This document shows positions 11,150 through 27,065 of a DNA stretch of 64,000 bases, in pieces (the stretch's first letter is position 1; every line of letters begins with the position of its first letter). The position numbers and the translations under genes were made by a program. The stretch comes from Cryptomeria japonica (lineage: Eukaryota; Streptophyta; Pinopsida; Cupressales; Cupressaceae): contig NC_081413.1 of NCBI RefSeq assembly GCF_030272615.1, forward strand, positions 22,756,501 through 22,820,500, written 5' to 3'. The notes beneath the pieces are model-generated. The model had not been told where the DNA came from, did no database searches, and was given only the letters and a program-made list of their open reading frames with translations.

Positions 11150-12330
11150 AAAAACCTCATCTCTAATATCCTTTTGCAAATTATTAATGTAAATTATTTG
11201 AAAATCACCATCATGCATATAGGATAAGCAATTTGTTACCGCAAATGTTTATATCTACCAATGAAATCAATCAGTTTCTCTTCAACCCCTTGTTTACAAT
11301 GCATCAATTCAGTTAAATTAATTTGATAACCATTATTATTTCAAAAAATTTGCACAAATGCATTAGAAAATTGGTGAAAATAATGAAATAATCGAGGCAT
11401 GGAACAATACCATTGAAAAACCTTATCTTTAAATGTATAAGTGAATAGTTTTTTCATAAGTTTATTGTCACAAGAAAATTCACTACACAATGTTTGAATA
11501 TTTTTTACAAGAGTTTATGAGTAACCTTTTCCATTGCATAACTCCAAATGGGAAACCTCTATGTATTGTGGGACAAGAGAAGAAACAATGTTATTGGCAA
11601 GTTGGCTACCCATATCTATGGTAAGGACACTGAATTTGTATTGGGTTAAAGAAAATAATTATTTTTTGGAAGGATGAGATACTTTGAGATACATTATTTA
11701 TTGTGGCTTTGGTGGGTGAGTTTGAATTGGACATGTTGGATTGTTATGGATGGGTAACATTAGGATAAATAGGTGGGTCTTCATAATAGGAAGGTGAAAC
11801 ATTATTTTAGGTGGGTATGGGACATGGTTGTGACACAAATGGAATGGTGATGGATAGAGGTATGTAGGAGTACTAATTGATAGAATTAACCATAGTATTA
11901 AAATGTGTAGGATTGACATTTTGTGTAGTGATAGTCATGATGGAAGACGTATATTTAGGCACATTAGGAAAAGATGTAGGAATGGGAATGGAAATACCAA
12001 GGGCTTCGACACAACTTATCATTGGCATAACATTAGTATCAACAATATGAGCATTACCATGCAACATTTTCATATGATTTTAGTTACTTTGAATCATTCT
12101 CCCCAGGCCTTCAATCAAGCATAATCCCCTACTATCCAAGTGTTCTTGACCCATTATTTTTTGAATCCTATCCAAGTCATAGTCAATATTCCCTAATTGA
12201 TTAATAATTTCTTGAGTTATGGAGTCATCCTCATCATTATACATGTGAGGGGAATGGCTTTCCGTAATGTTAGGTATGTCTTTTGTAGGAATAGAGGATT
12301 CACTCAAGTTCCCATTGAGTAGGTTATTTA
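11150..12330 (-). pseudogene. gypsy gag remnant
   Basis: On the minus strand, about 11490 down to 11150 translates with a few stops to a retrotransposon gag domain: KDKVFQWYCSMP, then INLTELMHCKQGVEEK and LIDFIGRYKHL, matching the family pattern (W-hydrophobic, then KQ-E-DF-RW). Upstream, 12307-12080 gives an acidic N-terminal part (NITESHSPHMYNDEDDSI) that has a clear counterpart at 46434-46222. Stops and frameshifts throughout show that it is not expressed as a capsid protein. Confidence 0.65.
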
Positions 12331-12480
12331 TCCCAAACTCACCCCCCTTGGTATTTTAACTTTGTGGATTCACAGGTCTAGAACTTCTCACTCAGATATT
12401 AGGTATGGAAGAAAGGGTAGTGAAACTAATATACAAAGAGGGAATAGATAAATGAATGGATTTTCACTCACTATACCTCT

Positions 12481-15464
<2,984 letters not shown>

Positions 15465-16317
15465 GATTTTTAAAATATCAAGGATAACTCATGATGAATC
15501 GCAATAATCTCATACATATCATGAGAATAATCAGTATCCACATTTTTTGCATCAACGATATTATTAGCATCATTATCATCATATAAATTAATCATGATAA
15601 GATATTTAATCATTAATGGAAATGAATCATCATTTTGTATTGACAATTTTAAATTTTTACATGGTTGATTATGGTAAACTTCATCCCTTGGGCTAGGAAA
15701 CGATTGGGCAAATGCGATAAAGTCAACATTTGGCATCTTAGGGGCATAAATATTTTAGAAAATAAGTTCATGAGCCTCAGTGGCATGGTCTATTTGTTGG
15801 CAGTCTATTGCACTATGATTTCTCTTGGTTCAATTCAAAACTTGTAGAGTTTGGGGATCAATCAACATAGGTTTATTTTCTTCCATTGTAGGGGAAGGAA
15901 TAGAAGAAACCTCACTAGGCTTAGAGATGCAGTATCTAGGAATTTTCCTTTAAAGGATTTAAGAAGTAGGAAAACTACATATATAGGAGGAATAGAAGGT
16001 GTAAGAAGAAGTTTAGGTCCAAAATCAAGAGGAGTATCCATGGGTGAAGGCCTTAGATTTAATCATGGATTATATCCTTTTAGGTTTGAATTTTTGATAA
16101 GATAACAAATTGAGATCTTCTTGGGGTTTTAAAGGTTTAGACTTCTCATGCAAAAATAAATCTAAGAACTTAGTGCCAACCTCAATGAGAAGAGTGATGG
16201 AACCTATAGTGGGACAAATATGGCCACTGTGCACATTAATCATAACATTGGATTTCTCTCAAGTATATTTATAATAATATTGAGTATAGAGATGTGCTTC
16301 ATTAATAACATTCACCA
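15465..16317 (-). pseudogene. Ty3/gypsy remnant 2, protease-side half
   Basis: On the minus strand this is the protease and downstream part of the same family as 10087-12480: 16160-16317 matches 10250-10420 (for example GGAACCTATAGTGGGACAAA). It stops at TTCACCA (16317), and the matching sequence resumes at 44598 with CACCATACATACTAGATC, exactly as 10411-10430 reads uninterrupted. The element was split by the 28.3-kb insertion. The far end near 15465 has an 88-codon open frame without known motifs. Confidence 0.72.
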
Positions 16318-16494
16318 TGTTGTCCATATTTTTGGCTAAGTCACAGAATAGTTCAACCCCTATAAATTTTATCCAATCTATAGTCCACATGCTCCAAGCA
16401 TTATTTAAGAGGTCTCATGCATGATTTAGGACCCTCGATTCTTAAATCAGAGGTTCTAGTCAATTTTTGGATCTTTTAAGTTAGTTTTGTGTTT

Positions 16495-17012
16495 TGGTGG
16501 AAATCGAGGTTACAAACCCAAATTACACTTCCCCTTCAAAATTCTTAGTTTGGTATAAATCAGGTTTGTGACCCCGATTTACACCACCTTATAGACAAGT
16601 CTTACATATCAGGTGCAAGTCGAGGTTATAACCCTGACCTATACCTAAAGCCTTAGAAATCATATTTTTGGTGGAAGGCGGGGTTGTAACCCCAACTTAT
16701 AGTAAGGCTTCCTATTAATGGTGCAGAGTGAGGTTATAACCCTGACCTACACCGAGTTCTGTCTAGACGGTGCAAGGCAGGGTTATAACCCCGACCTACA
16801 CCGAGGCCTTACTCAACAGTGTATATCAAGGTCATAACCCTGATCTACAGCCAATCACCCCTTCACACTGTAAGTAAAGGTTATAACCCCGATTAACACC
16901 ATTTTCCTTTTTTTTTTCTAGGTGTTGGTGTGAATTCAGGGTTGTAACTCCGACTTGCACCATAATTCTTTCTCAAGTGTAAATCAGGGTTATAACCCTA
17001 ATTCACACCAAA
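16495..17012. repeat. Array of 10 palindromes, about 33 bp each, in left LTR
   Basis: Each unit has the form GGTGTAAATCGGGGTTA followed by its reverse complement, with variations, for example GGTGCAAGGCAGGGTTA then TAACCCCGACCTACACC at about 16770-16803. Units are separated by 15-35 bp of unlike sequence. Each could fold as a hairpin of up to about 16 bp in DNA or RNA. They lie upstream of the TATA box, that is in U3, and so may affect transcription. Confidence 0.88.
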
Positions 17013-17497
17013 TTAAGTTAGTTTCTTTTCTTTTTGATAAGTACAAATCAGACCAATGAATCTAATATGCACCTTAATGATTATTGACCTATCTCAAATG
17101 CAAATCGGACTTATAAGTCCAAGATGCACTTCATGACACCCTTTGGTCATTTTTGTCCAACTCTCAGAATTCTACAAATCCATTTCTGCAACTCCAATCC
17201 ATATGCTAGATTCAACATATTAGGTCCAAGTGACTGTGAAATATAGGCTACCAAGCAAGAACATCAAGGTTCTACTAGTGAAGAATGATGAATAAGATGA
17301 GGCTCCAAATACTTAGTCATTTTTATTCATCTCTAGCATAGTGTCATTTTATAGTCTCAATCGACACCTCAAGTATCATTTTGTATTCAAGTTTTTCTCA
17401 TCTAGAACTTGCACGTGTCATAAGTCAATCGAACTCTACCTTTGACTTGTTCACAAATTAGTCATAGTTTTTCTAGTTTCATGTTGCACCTCTCCTC

Positions 17498-17507
17498 TAT
17501 ATATATG
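17498..17507 (+). promoter_or_regulatory. TATA box of left LTR
   Basis: CTATATATAT lies after CTCTC. The same block CTATATATATGAGGATTTTC occurs in the right LTR near 31020. Its place in mid-LTR, after the palindrome array, fits the U3/R promoter of an LTR element. Confidence 0.6.
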
Positions 17508-18070
17508 AGGATTTTCATTGTAATAAGGATCTTTCTAGGATCTATCTTTTATATTAGGAATATTTAATCTATATGCCAAAACTCTATTGAAGTGAAGATA
17601 AAAATTGAAACTTTGTGTTCCTATTCTGATTTTATAAATTTGATCAAATCAGAAGAAAGCTTTGGCATCTGATTTTATTCTTGTTGTAAATTATTATTTT
17701 TCTCAAGTAAAGGTTTTGCTGAGGAAATATTTTTAAAGACTATAAACAATTATTGTTTTGTGGACTTTGTGTCATATATTCAACTTTTGTTTACTAGGAT
17801 TAATAGAAGGAGATAATAACTTGAAGAATTTGAGATTCATATTGTTATTTCAAGAAAATATTATCAAAATTGGTAATAAGATATCAAGATAAAGGATTTT
17901 TGCTTTACTTTCTTGTCTTAGTACACAACTATGGGCTACATAAGTTATTTGTAAAAGGCTAGTAGGAATATAGTGACTACAAGACTTTGATCTTAAACAC
18001 TATTTTCTCATCCCAGATAAGCAAAGGGGAACTTTTTACTTTCATGGAAACTTTTCTTCTTTACTTATTT

Positions 18071-18523
18071 GTATTTGTTGGTGTAGATTATGTCTCATAA
18101 TTACACTTTACATAAGTTGACTTGGGGTAATGAATTTCATAGTAGTTTGGATATGAGATACTTAAAGAAGTATGCAAATAGGGATGATGTATGTAGGAGA
18201 AATTCCACCTTTTGTTGTCTTAGCTTGTTGTTACATTGGGTGATCCACCTCATATGGAATATTTTATTATTTCTCCTAACTACCCCTACCTACCCTTGTT
18301 TCTCATTGAGCCACATGTCATGTTTGTGTTCTCACATATCCATATGGCCTTCCCTTTATAAGTAGGCTTATCTTCGTTGTATGTACTTTTGGATGATCCA
18401 ATCGATTAGCATTTTACATCTTGATTAGAATATACTTTATTCTTATCAGATCTTTTGTCTCTCTTTTGTGCTATTCAATATGCTCTTGATCTTGGCTATT
18501 TTCAACAAATTCTTATAGTATTT
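18071..18523 (+). other. 447-bp segment present only in left LTR, between GTATTT repeats
   Basis: GTATTT occurs at 18071-18076 and 18518-18523. The right LTR (about 44307-44312) reads TTTGTATTAGATAATTCC straight through, with one copy. Either a small insertion created the duplication or recombination between the short repeats deleted it from the right LTR. The segment carries a 91-codon open frame of unknown meaning. Confidence 0.6.
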
Positions 18524-18832
18524 TATCATTTCTACATTTTGGGTTAATTTGCATTATTGAAAGTGTAAGAATTAAATTACTTCTCTATATTTTAAATTAT
18601 TTCCTGAAGAAAGAGGAAAGAATAACATATATCTATAAAAAAGAGGATAGAATGATGTACAACCCATGTTAAAATAAGATTTTAGATTTGTATCTTATTT
18701 TATAAGGATAGAGTAGTGAATCATAGGGGATCCCTCCCTTATGAATTAAGAGATATTTAATCTCAAACACTATGGTTGAAACCACAATTTTGTAAACTTC
18801 TCTAGCTTGGAAAATTTTCAACCAACAGTTTT

Positions 18833-18850
18833 TGGTGACTCTTCTAGGGA
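18833..18850 (+). other. Primer-binding-site-like sequence
   Basis: TGGTGACTCTTCTAGGGA begins five bases after the LTR end and has the TGG start expected of a tRNA 3'-CCA complement. The tRNA was not identified; a match to the 3' end of a plant tRNA would confirm it. Confidence 0.6.
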
Positions 18851-18959
18851 TACGATACACATATAAAGGCCTCATTCTTTTGGTTGAAGTGTACCAATAT
18901 CCTATTAATTGCAATTTATGTTTTTGTACTTTCTCAAGATTTCATGAAGGACATGTAAA

Positions 18960-19868
18960 ATGGCTACTCAAGGTCCTTGGGGGAATTCTTTTGGTCCATT
19001 CAATCTGACTCCACCTCTACATTATTTTCTTGATGGCTCGCAAAATAATATTCCCAAGTTATACAAGGATGGTACACAACATCCAGATGAACATCTTGAT
19101 ACTTTTTCCATTTCATATGGTGTTCTTGGAGTTGAACATGAAAATGTTTTAGTGAGGTTGTTTATTGAGACATTCCAAGGTGGTGTTGTTGACTGGTTCT
19201 ACCATCTTGCACGATAAACTATCAGTAATTGGTAGACACTCAGGACAAAGTTTGAAGAGAGGTTAAAGCCTACAGAAGATTCTCATGCATTACTAGTTCA
19301 TTTGAATCAAATGAAAAAAGAACCAGAGGAACCCATGCGGGAGTTTGCGGCAAAATTTAACAAGTTGTCTAATAGAATTCCAACGGTGGCTCAACCCACT
19401 ACTGAAAATATGAAGTGCTTTTGCATCAACACTTAGTTTCCTGAGGTGAGTTTGTTGTTGAGAAAGACATCTTTGAGAGATCTTGCAGTTTCAAAAACCC
19501 TAGAAATTGACATTGAAGATGATCTTATCCTTGCTGGTAAGATAAAGATAGAGCCAAATGGGTCTAGAACAAATTCTCCTTTGGAATCATTTTCTACTAA
19601 GAGAAAAGATCCCATGGTGTAGAGGTTGTCTAATGAAGTTCTATCCCTTAAGAAGAAGTTATCACAAGGTTATTTTATCTCTTACAAAGATATCCCAAGT
19701 ATTTATCCAAATATTGCTTCTAATTATGATGTAAGGAACCAACACAAGCTTCCATCACCATCAGAAATGCTTGTACTCGAGGCACCACCGATAAATGTAG
19801 CAATGGGGAATTATAACCTAAACAAAGTGATATTGATAATCTCTTCCAAAAGGAGGAAGCATATATAG
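18960..19868 (+). pseudogene. gag: gypsy-type gag of the 28.3-kb element, four stops
   Basis: The only recognisable coding region of this element. It starts MATQGPWGNSFGPF, about 130 bp after the LTR. The gag domain is seen in VVDWFYHLAR, then TLRTKFEERLKP and EEPMREFAAKFNKLSNRIP, matching the gypsy capsid pattern. One frame runs about 300 codons with internal stops at 19215 (TAA), 19233, 19434 and 19620 (all TAG), and ends at 19866. The TAG stops fit Gln codons changed by C-to-T. No zinc knuckle or protease follows. Further open fragments to about 20397 (EDNHIM, EETDSTQHEVV) look like eroded C-terminal sequence in shifting frames. Confidence 0.8.
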
Positions 19869-20579
19869 ATGGTGACAACCATATCAGGTTAGTGCATTAT
19901 CAAGAAGCTGTTGAGAAAGATACCATGGGGAATAAATCTCGAGGTGATGAAAGTCACTTTTCCAATGTGTCAGTAAAGGAAGACAATCATATCATGAGAT
20001 GTTAAAATATGGACATGCATGAAGGTATCATTCAAGTTGAACAAAATGAGAATGCACTTTTATTTCAAGGTCATGAACCTGGACATATTGTGCATATGGA
20101 AGATAACAAGTAAATTAATGAAGACTTTTTCACAAGCATAATAGAGGAGTTTTTATTAAGTCTTGATGACAACTCAATATCTCCTAACTATAAAGTTTTT
20201 TAAAAAACATGATGAAGCAAGAAATGTAGACATTTTTTCACTTGAATCACATGAGGAAACTGATTCCACTCAGCATGAGGTTGTCGTTTAGGAATCAGTT
20301 GATAAAGGTACAACAAACAAGAAGAGCTCGGAGTTTTTTATAACAAGGGGATGTCTTATAAGACATATATATTGGTTGGAAGCTAACAAGATGTAATTTG
20401 CCACACTTGTTCCTAAACATGAAGATACAGGGTAAGTGCACCAAGTTGTGGTACCAAAAAGGTGCCACTTCTTACTTTTTCATAAAAATGCATCATTGGC
20501 ATGAAAAGGTCGTCCAAACCTACAGGTTGGATGCCCAAGGAAAATCCAAACCAAAGGGTTGGTATTCTCCCAAGAAAAC

Positions 20580-20800
20580 CATTTGGTGAGTGCCAAATAT
20601 GGCGCTCGCCCTATTTGGTGCTCGCCAAATGCAAAATTTTGAATTTCCACATTTAGCGCGCGCCAAATTTGGTGCTTGCCAAATGCAAAATTTGAATTTT
20701 CACATTTGGCGTGTGCCAAATTTGGCACTCGCCAAATGTGAAAAGTCAATTTTTTGCATTTGGTGAGCACCAAATTTGGTGCGCGCCAAATGTTCTGCAT
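20580..20800. repeat. Cluster of GCCAAATTTGGC palindromes, left arm
   Basis: Repeated halves such as GCGCGCCAAATTTGGTGC and CATTTGGCGTGTGCC, each a short palindrome around CAAATTTG. Two exact GCGCCAAA words (about 20659 and 20783) match the E2F-site consensus TTTSSCGC on the opposite strand. The paired cluster is at 28150-28320. Confidence 0.75.
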
Positions 20801-21059
20801 TGTCCAATGTAAAGGTTTTGTGAGTGTTTAGATTTTTTAATCTTGACACATGTTAAATCCACCCCCAAAGGAGAATATATACATGAAATATGAAATTTAT
20901 GTATAGCTCTATAGGACTTATAATGTAGATTCTAGTTTTTTGAGGATCATATAAAATTTTAGACTTAGTCAAGTTTCAATAATCAACATGTAAAATTTCA
21001 ATAATCAACATGATCCCATTAGCATTCTTTAGCTATATATCTCACTCTCTTTATCTTCC

Positions 21060-22795
21060 CCAAACTCTAGACCTATCTCTCTCCCTCTCTTGTCTCTCTC
21101 GCTTCTTTATCCTTGACTCTCTCCCTCTCTCTTCTCTCTCACTCTCTTATTTTTTCTCTCCCCTCTGACTCCTTTCTCTTGGTCACTACCTATCCCTTTT
21201 ATCCTCTCTCTCCCCATATCCAGGGTTGTCCCTCCCTCACTATTCACCTCACTGTCTCTCCCTCCCTATATTATTACCCATGTTTCTCTCCTCCTCTAGG
21301 TTTCTCACTTATCTAATTGTCCACCCTCTAGTTCTCTCCCCCCCTCTCCACCTTTCTCTCCCTTCTCCTTACCTCTATCTATTTATGAACTCTCTCCCTC
21401 TCCAAACTTTTCTATCTCCTCATTCTCTAGGCCTCACAGTCCCTCCATGTCTACCTCTCTATCCATCTCCTCTTACTCATCTCTTTGTTCTTCTATCTCT
21501 TCTATTCTTCCTCCCTCCCCTCTCCAGGTCTCTACCTTCCTTTCTTCCTCTCTCCCTCTCTATCTCCCTCTCCCACTCTCTCGTCTTCTCTCTTCCTCTC
21601 TTATTCTCTATCTTCATTGTCTAGGTTATTACCTCTCCATCCCACCCTATCTCTCCTCTATAAGTTTCTCCCTCCCTTTCTCTCCACCTATCTACCTCTG
21701 CATATAGGTCACGTTACCCATCTCTCTTTATTCCCCTCTATCTATCTCACTCCTCTCTGGCCATCTAGGTCTCTCACCTATCTATATGCCCCCTCTATAG
21801 TTCTCTATGTCCCTCTCTACCTCTCTCTCCCTCCTCCTTAACCCTATCCCTTTATGAACTCCCTCCTTTTCTCTTCCTCCCCTAACCTCTTTATCTCCTC
21901 TTTCCATAGGTATCTCACTCTCTCCATGTCTACCTCTCCATCCATCCCCTCTTACTCCTCTCTTTTCTCTTCTATCTCTTATATTCTCCCTCCCTCCCTT
22001 CTCTAGGTCTCTCCCTTCATGTCTTCCCCTCTCCCTCTCTACCTCCCCATCCATACATACCCCCATATATATCCCACTCCCCCACTTTTTAATTCTCTCT
22101 TCCTCTTTTATTATCTCTCTACATTCTAGGTCATCAACTCTCTCTCACCTCTCTAGGTTTACCACTGTGTTCTTCTCCACCTATCTACCTCTGCATCATG
22201 TCTCATTAATCACCTCTCTCTCCCCCCCTCTATCTATCTCATTCCTCTCTCTTGTCATCTAGGTCTCTCATCTCTCTTTCCCAATATAGTTCTCTCCCTC
22301 TCTCTTCCCCTATATCTCCCTCCCCATTTACCCCTATTTATTTTTGAACTCTCTCATCCTCTTCTCACTTCCCCCCACCTTTGCATCATCTCCTTCCCTA
22401 GGTCTTGTAGTCCCTACATGTCTACCTCTCCCTCAATCCCCTCATACTCTTCTCTCTCTTTATTCTTTCATCTCTCCTCTTATCCCTCCCTCCCATTTAT
22501 AGGCATCTCTATTATTTTCTTCCCCTCTCCCTCTCTATCTCCCTCTCCCTCCTTATCCCATCTCTCTCTCCCTTCCCTACTAATTCTTATTCTCTCTTTA
22601 TCATCTACATCATAAGATTTCCATCACACCCTCTCTAATTCCCTCTAGGTTTCTCCCTCATTGCCTCTCCACCTCTCTACATATCCATCCATATCTCATT
22701 ACCAATCTCTCTCTACCCCCCTCCATCTATCTCAACCCTCTCTCTCTAACCCTATCTAGGTCTCTCATGCCTCTCTCCCCCTCTAGGTATCTTAT
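21060..22795. repeat. CT-rich higher-order tandem repeat, left arm
   Basis: Almost pure pyrimidine with repeated landmarks: a block with CTCTAGTTCTCTC and then TTTATGAACTC recurs near 21320-21395, 21790-21860 and 22280-22350, giving a period of roughly 450-490 bp. It is complementary to 27066-27920. Open frames of 60-130 codons here are low-complexity Ser/Leu/Pro and not credible genes. Confidence 0.85.
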
Positions 22796-22837
22796 ATCTC
22801 TATATAACCCAGCTGGGTATGTGTAGGAGAATGGTGG

Positions 22838-25800
22838 GCCATATAACCCTTTAGGAAACCATTACTATCTATCTTAGGAAACCATATGATGTCACTACGA
22901 GTCATATGGTGTCCTAAGGGGTCATATGGTGTTCTATGACCCCTTAGGATATCATATGATCTCTTAGAACACCATATGAGCCCTAACGACACCATATGGT
23001 GTCCTAAGGGGTCATTTGGTGTTGTATGACCCCTATGGACATCATATGACCTGTTAGGATACCATATGACTGCTAATGACACCATATGATCCCTAACAAC
23101 ACCATATAGTGTCCTAAGGGGTCATATGGTATTCTATGACCCCTTATGACACCATATACCCCATAATGACACCATATAGTGTCATTAGGGGTCATATGGT
23201 GCTCAAATGGGCCATAGAATACCATATGACCCCTTAAGACACCATATGATCCCTAACGACACCATATGACCCCTTAGGACACCATATGAACCCTAATGAC
23301 ACCATATTGTGTCTTGAGCAGTTATATGGTGTGATAAGTGGTCATGTCATGTACTAGGATGTTAAAAGGGGTCATATGGTGTCTTAGGGGGTCACAAAAC
23401 ACCATATGACCCCTTAGGACATCATATGACCTCTTAAGAAACCCTATCATGTTGTTAGGGGTCATATGGTGTCCTTAGTGGTCATATGGTGTCCTAAGCG
23501 GTCATATGGTATTCTATGACCCATTCGGATGTCATATGACCCCTCAGGACACCATATGACACTATATGGTGTCGTTAGGGGTCATATGGTGTCCTAAGGG
23601 TCATATGGTGTCATAATGGATTATATGATGTTCTATGACCCCTTAGGACACCATATGACCCCTAAGATCACCATATGGTGTCCTGAGGGGTATATGGTGT
23701 CGTTATGAGTCATATGGTGTCACTAGGGATCATATTATGTCCTGAGGGGTTATATGATGTTCTATGACCCCTTAGGACACCATATGACCCCTAAAAACAC
23801 CATATGGTGTCCTAAGGGGTCATATTGTGTCCTTAGGGGTCATATGGTGTTCTATGACCCCTTGATACACCATATGAACCCTTAGGATATGTCATATGGT
23901 GTCCTAAGGGATCATATAGTGTCCTAAGGGGTCATATGGTATTCTATGACCCCTTAGGACACTATACAACCCCTAACATCACCATATGGTGTCCTAAGGG
24001 GTCATATGAATTCCTAAGGGGTCATATGGTGTTAGAAGAGGTCATACAGTATTCTATGACCCCTTAGGATAGCATATGACCCCATACACCATATAATTCC
24101 TAACACCACCATATAGTGTCCTAAGAGGTCATATGGTGTTCAATTACCCCTTGGGACACCATATGACCCCTAATGACAACATATGGTGTCCTAAGGGGTC
24201 ATATGATGTTATATGACCCCTTGGGATGCCATATGAGCCCTCAGGATACCATATGACCCCATACGACACCATATGACCCCTCACAACACCATATTGTGTC
24301 CTAAGGGATCATATGGTGTCCTAAGGGGTCATAGAACACCATATGAATCCTTAGGACACTATATGACCCCTAATGATGTCAAATAACCCCTTAAGACACC
24401 ATATGGTGTCGTTAGGGATCATATGGCATCCTAAGGGGTCATAGAACACCATATGACTCCTTAGGACACCATATGACCCCTAACAACACCATATGACCCC
24501 TTAGGACACCATATAGTGTTCTTAGAGGTCATATGGTGTCCTAAGGGGTCAGATGGTGTCCTAAGGGGTCACAAACATCATATAACCCCTTAGGACACCT
24601 TATGATCCCTTAGGACACCATATGACCCTTAACAACACCATATGGTGTTGTTAGGGGTCATATGGTGTCCTAATGGGTCATAGAATACCATATGACCCCT
24701 TAGGACACCATATGCCCCTAACGACACCATATGATGATGTTAGGGGTCATATGGTGTCCTATGATCCCTTAGGACACCATGTGACCCCTTAGGACAACAT
24801 ATGATGATGTTAGGGGTCATATGGTGTCTTAAGGGGTCATAGAACACCATGTGACCCTATAGGACACCATATGACCCCTTAGGACACCATTTGGTATTAT
24901 TAGTGGTCATATGGTGCCCTAACGGGTTATAGAACACCATATGACCCCATGGGACACCATATAATCTTTAACGACACCATATGACCCCTTAGGACACCAT
25001 ATGGTGTCATTAAGGGTCATATGGTGTCATGTGGGGTCATGTGGTGTCCTAAGGGGTCATAGAACACCATATGACCCCTTAGGACATCATATGACCCCTT
25101 AGGAAACCATATGACCCCTTTGGACACCATATGGTGTATTTAGCGGTCATATGGTATTCTAAGGGGTCATAAAACACCATATGACTCTCTCATATATATT
25201 TCTTACTCTCTTATTGTCTCTCTTAATTCTCAAGGTCACCATGAACCCCTAGGACACCATATGACCCGTTAGGTATTGTTAGGGATCATATTGTGTCCTA
25301 AGGGGTCATAGGGTGCCCTATGACCCCTTAGGACACCATATGATCCCATAGGACACCATATGGTGTCTTTATGGGTCATATGGTGTCCTAAGGAGTCATA
25401 TGGTGTCAGATGAAGGATACCATATGGTGTCCTTTATGGGTCGTATGGTGTGATAAGGTGTCATATGGTGTTGTATGACCCCTTAGGACACCATATTGTG
25501 TTGTTATGGGCTATATAGTGTTTTAAGGGATCATATGGTGTCGTATGACCCCTTAAGAGGTCGTTAGAGGTCATATTATTTCCTATGACCCTTTGGCACA
25601 CCATATGACCCCTTAGGATACAATATGGTGTCGTTATGAGTTGTATGGTGTCCTAAGGAGTCATATGGTGTCCGATGACACCTTAGGGCTCCATATGACC
25701 CCTTAGGATACAATATGGTGTCGTTATGGGTCATATGATGTCCTAAGGGGTCATATGGTGTAGGAAACCATATGAGCCCTCATATGGTGTCCTATTACCC

Positions 25801-27062
25801 CTTAGGACACCATATGGTGTCATTATGAGTCATATGGTGTGCTAAGGGGTCATATGGTGTCATATGACCCATTAAGACACTATATGACTCCTTAGGACAC
25901 CATATGGTGTCATTATAGGTCGTATAGTGTGCAAAGGGGTCATATGGTGTCATATAACCCCCTAAGGGGTTGTTAAGGGTCATATTGTGTCCTATGGAGT
26001 CATATTATATCCTATGACCCATTAGGACGCCTTAAGACCCCTTATGACACAATATGGTGTTGTTATGCATCATATTGTGTTCTAAGGGGTCATATGGTCC
26101 TCTATGACCCCATAGGACACCATATGACCCCTTAGGTGTCATTAGGGATCATATTGTGTAATAATTGGTCATGTGGTATCCTATGACCCCTTAAGACACC
26201 ATATGGTGTCATTATGGGTTGTATGGTGTCCTAAGGGGTCATATGGTGTCCTATGATCCCTTAGGACATCATGTGACCCCTTAGGATACCATATAGTGTC
26301 ATTCGAGGTTATATGGTGTCCTAAGGGGTCATATAGTGTTCTATGACCTCTTAGGACACCATATAACCCCTTACATGTTGTTAGGGTTCATATTGTGTCC
26401 TAAGGGGTCATATGGTGTCCTATGACCCCTTAAGACACCATATGATCCCTTAGGTGTTGTTAGGGGTCATATTGTGTTCTAAAGGGTCATATAGCATCCT
26501 ATGACCCCTTAGGACACCATATGACACCATATAGTGTCAATATGGGTCATATGGTGTCCACAGGGATCATTTGGTGTCCTGTGACCCCTTAGGACACCAT
26601 ATGGTGTTGCTATGGGTCATATGGTGTCCTAAGGGGTCATGTGGTATCCTATGACACCTTAGGACACCATATGGCATCGTTATGGGTTGTATGGTGTCCT
26701 AAGAGGTCATATCATGTCCTATGACCCCTTAGGACACCATATGACCCCTTAGATGTCCTTAAGGGTCATATTATGTCCTAAGGGGTCATATGGTGTCATA
26801 TGACCCCTTAGGACAACATATGACCCCTTAGGTGTCATTAGGGGTCATATTGTATCCTAAGGGGTCATATGATGTCCTATGACCATTTAGGACACCATAG
26901 GACCCTTGAGGACATCATATGGTGTTGTTATGGGTTGTATTGTGTCCTAAGGTGTCATATGGTGTGCCCTTAGGGCACCATATACTCCTTAGGTGTTGTC
27001 AGGGGTCATATGGTGTCCTATGACCCCTTAGGACACCACTTGGTGTTGTTGTGGGTCGTATG
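22838..27062. repeat. 20-bp minisatellite in both orientations, 4.2 kb
   Basis: The unit is GGTCATATGGTGTCCTAAGG, and its reverse complement is equally common. Runs of one orientation switch to the other through ACACCATATGGTGT or through TATGACC junctions, so the array is full of nested palindromes. Roughly 200 units fit the length, with many point changes. A 55-bp CT-rich interruption lies at about 25190-25245. It forms the loop or centre of the giant palindrome. I see no coding function. Confidence 0.93.
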
Positions 27063-27065
27063 TTA

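Larger units (their letters stand above)
10087..12480 (-). mobile_element. Ty3/gypsy remnant 1 (gag and protease)
   Basis: A minus-strand stretch with a recognisable but decayed gag (about 11150-12330) followed by protease (10088-10432). A second copy of the same family lies at 15465-16317 plus 44598-46440; both share the N-terminal part, the gag domain and the linker with NNIVP near 10600 and 44790. No LTRs are visible for this copy. The protease end is cut by the solo LTR at 10086. Confidence 0.72.
16318..18827 (+). repeat. Left LTR of the 28.3-kb element
   Basis: 2510 bp from TGTTGTCC to CAACCAACA. It matches 29702-31186, 32400-32471 and 43968-44597 in order. It has 10 palindromic units (16495-17012) where the right LTR has 13, a TATA box near 17500, and a 447-bp segment (18071-18517) absent from the right LTR. 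The open frame at 18090-18365 lies in that extra segment and has no recognisable homologue. Confidence 0.9.

Noticed and set aside
21113-22615. Several overlapping open frames of 60-130 codons
   Set aside because: They lie in pyrimidine-rich tandem repeats and encode only Ser/Leu/Pro strings; several frames are open at once because the repeat lacks stop words.
22792-25983. Open frames in the minisatellite, for example 22792-23085 minus
   Set aside because: Translations are degenerate repeats of the 20-bp unit (SYD, GHHM words) with no family.
22838-27062. CRISPR-like regularly spaced repeats
   Set aside because: The units are directly tandem and bidirectional without unique spacers, and the window is plant DNA.
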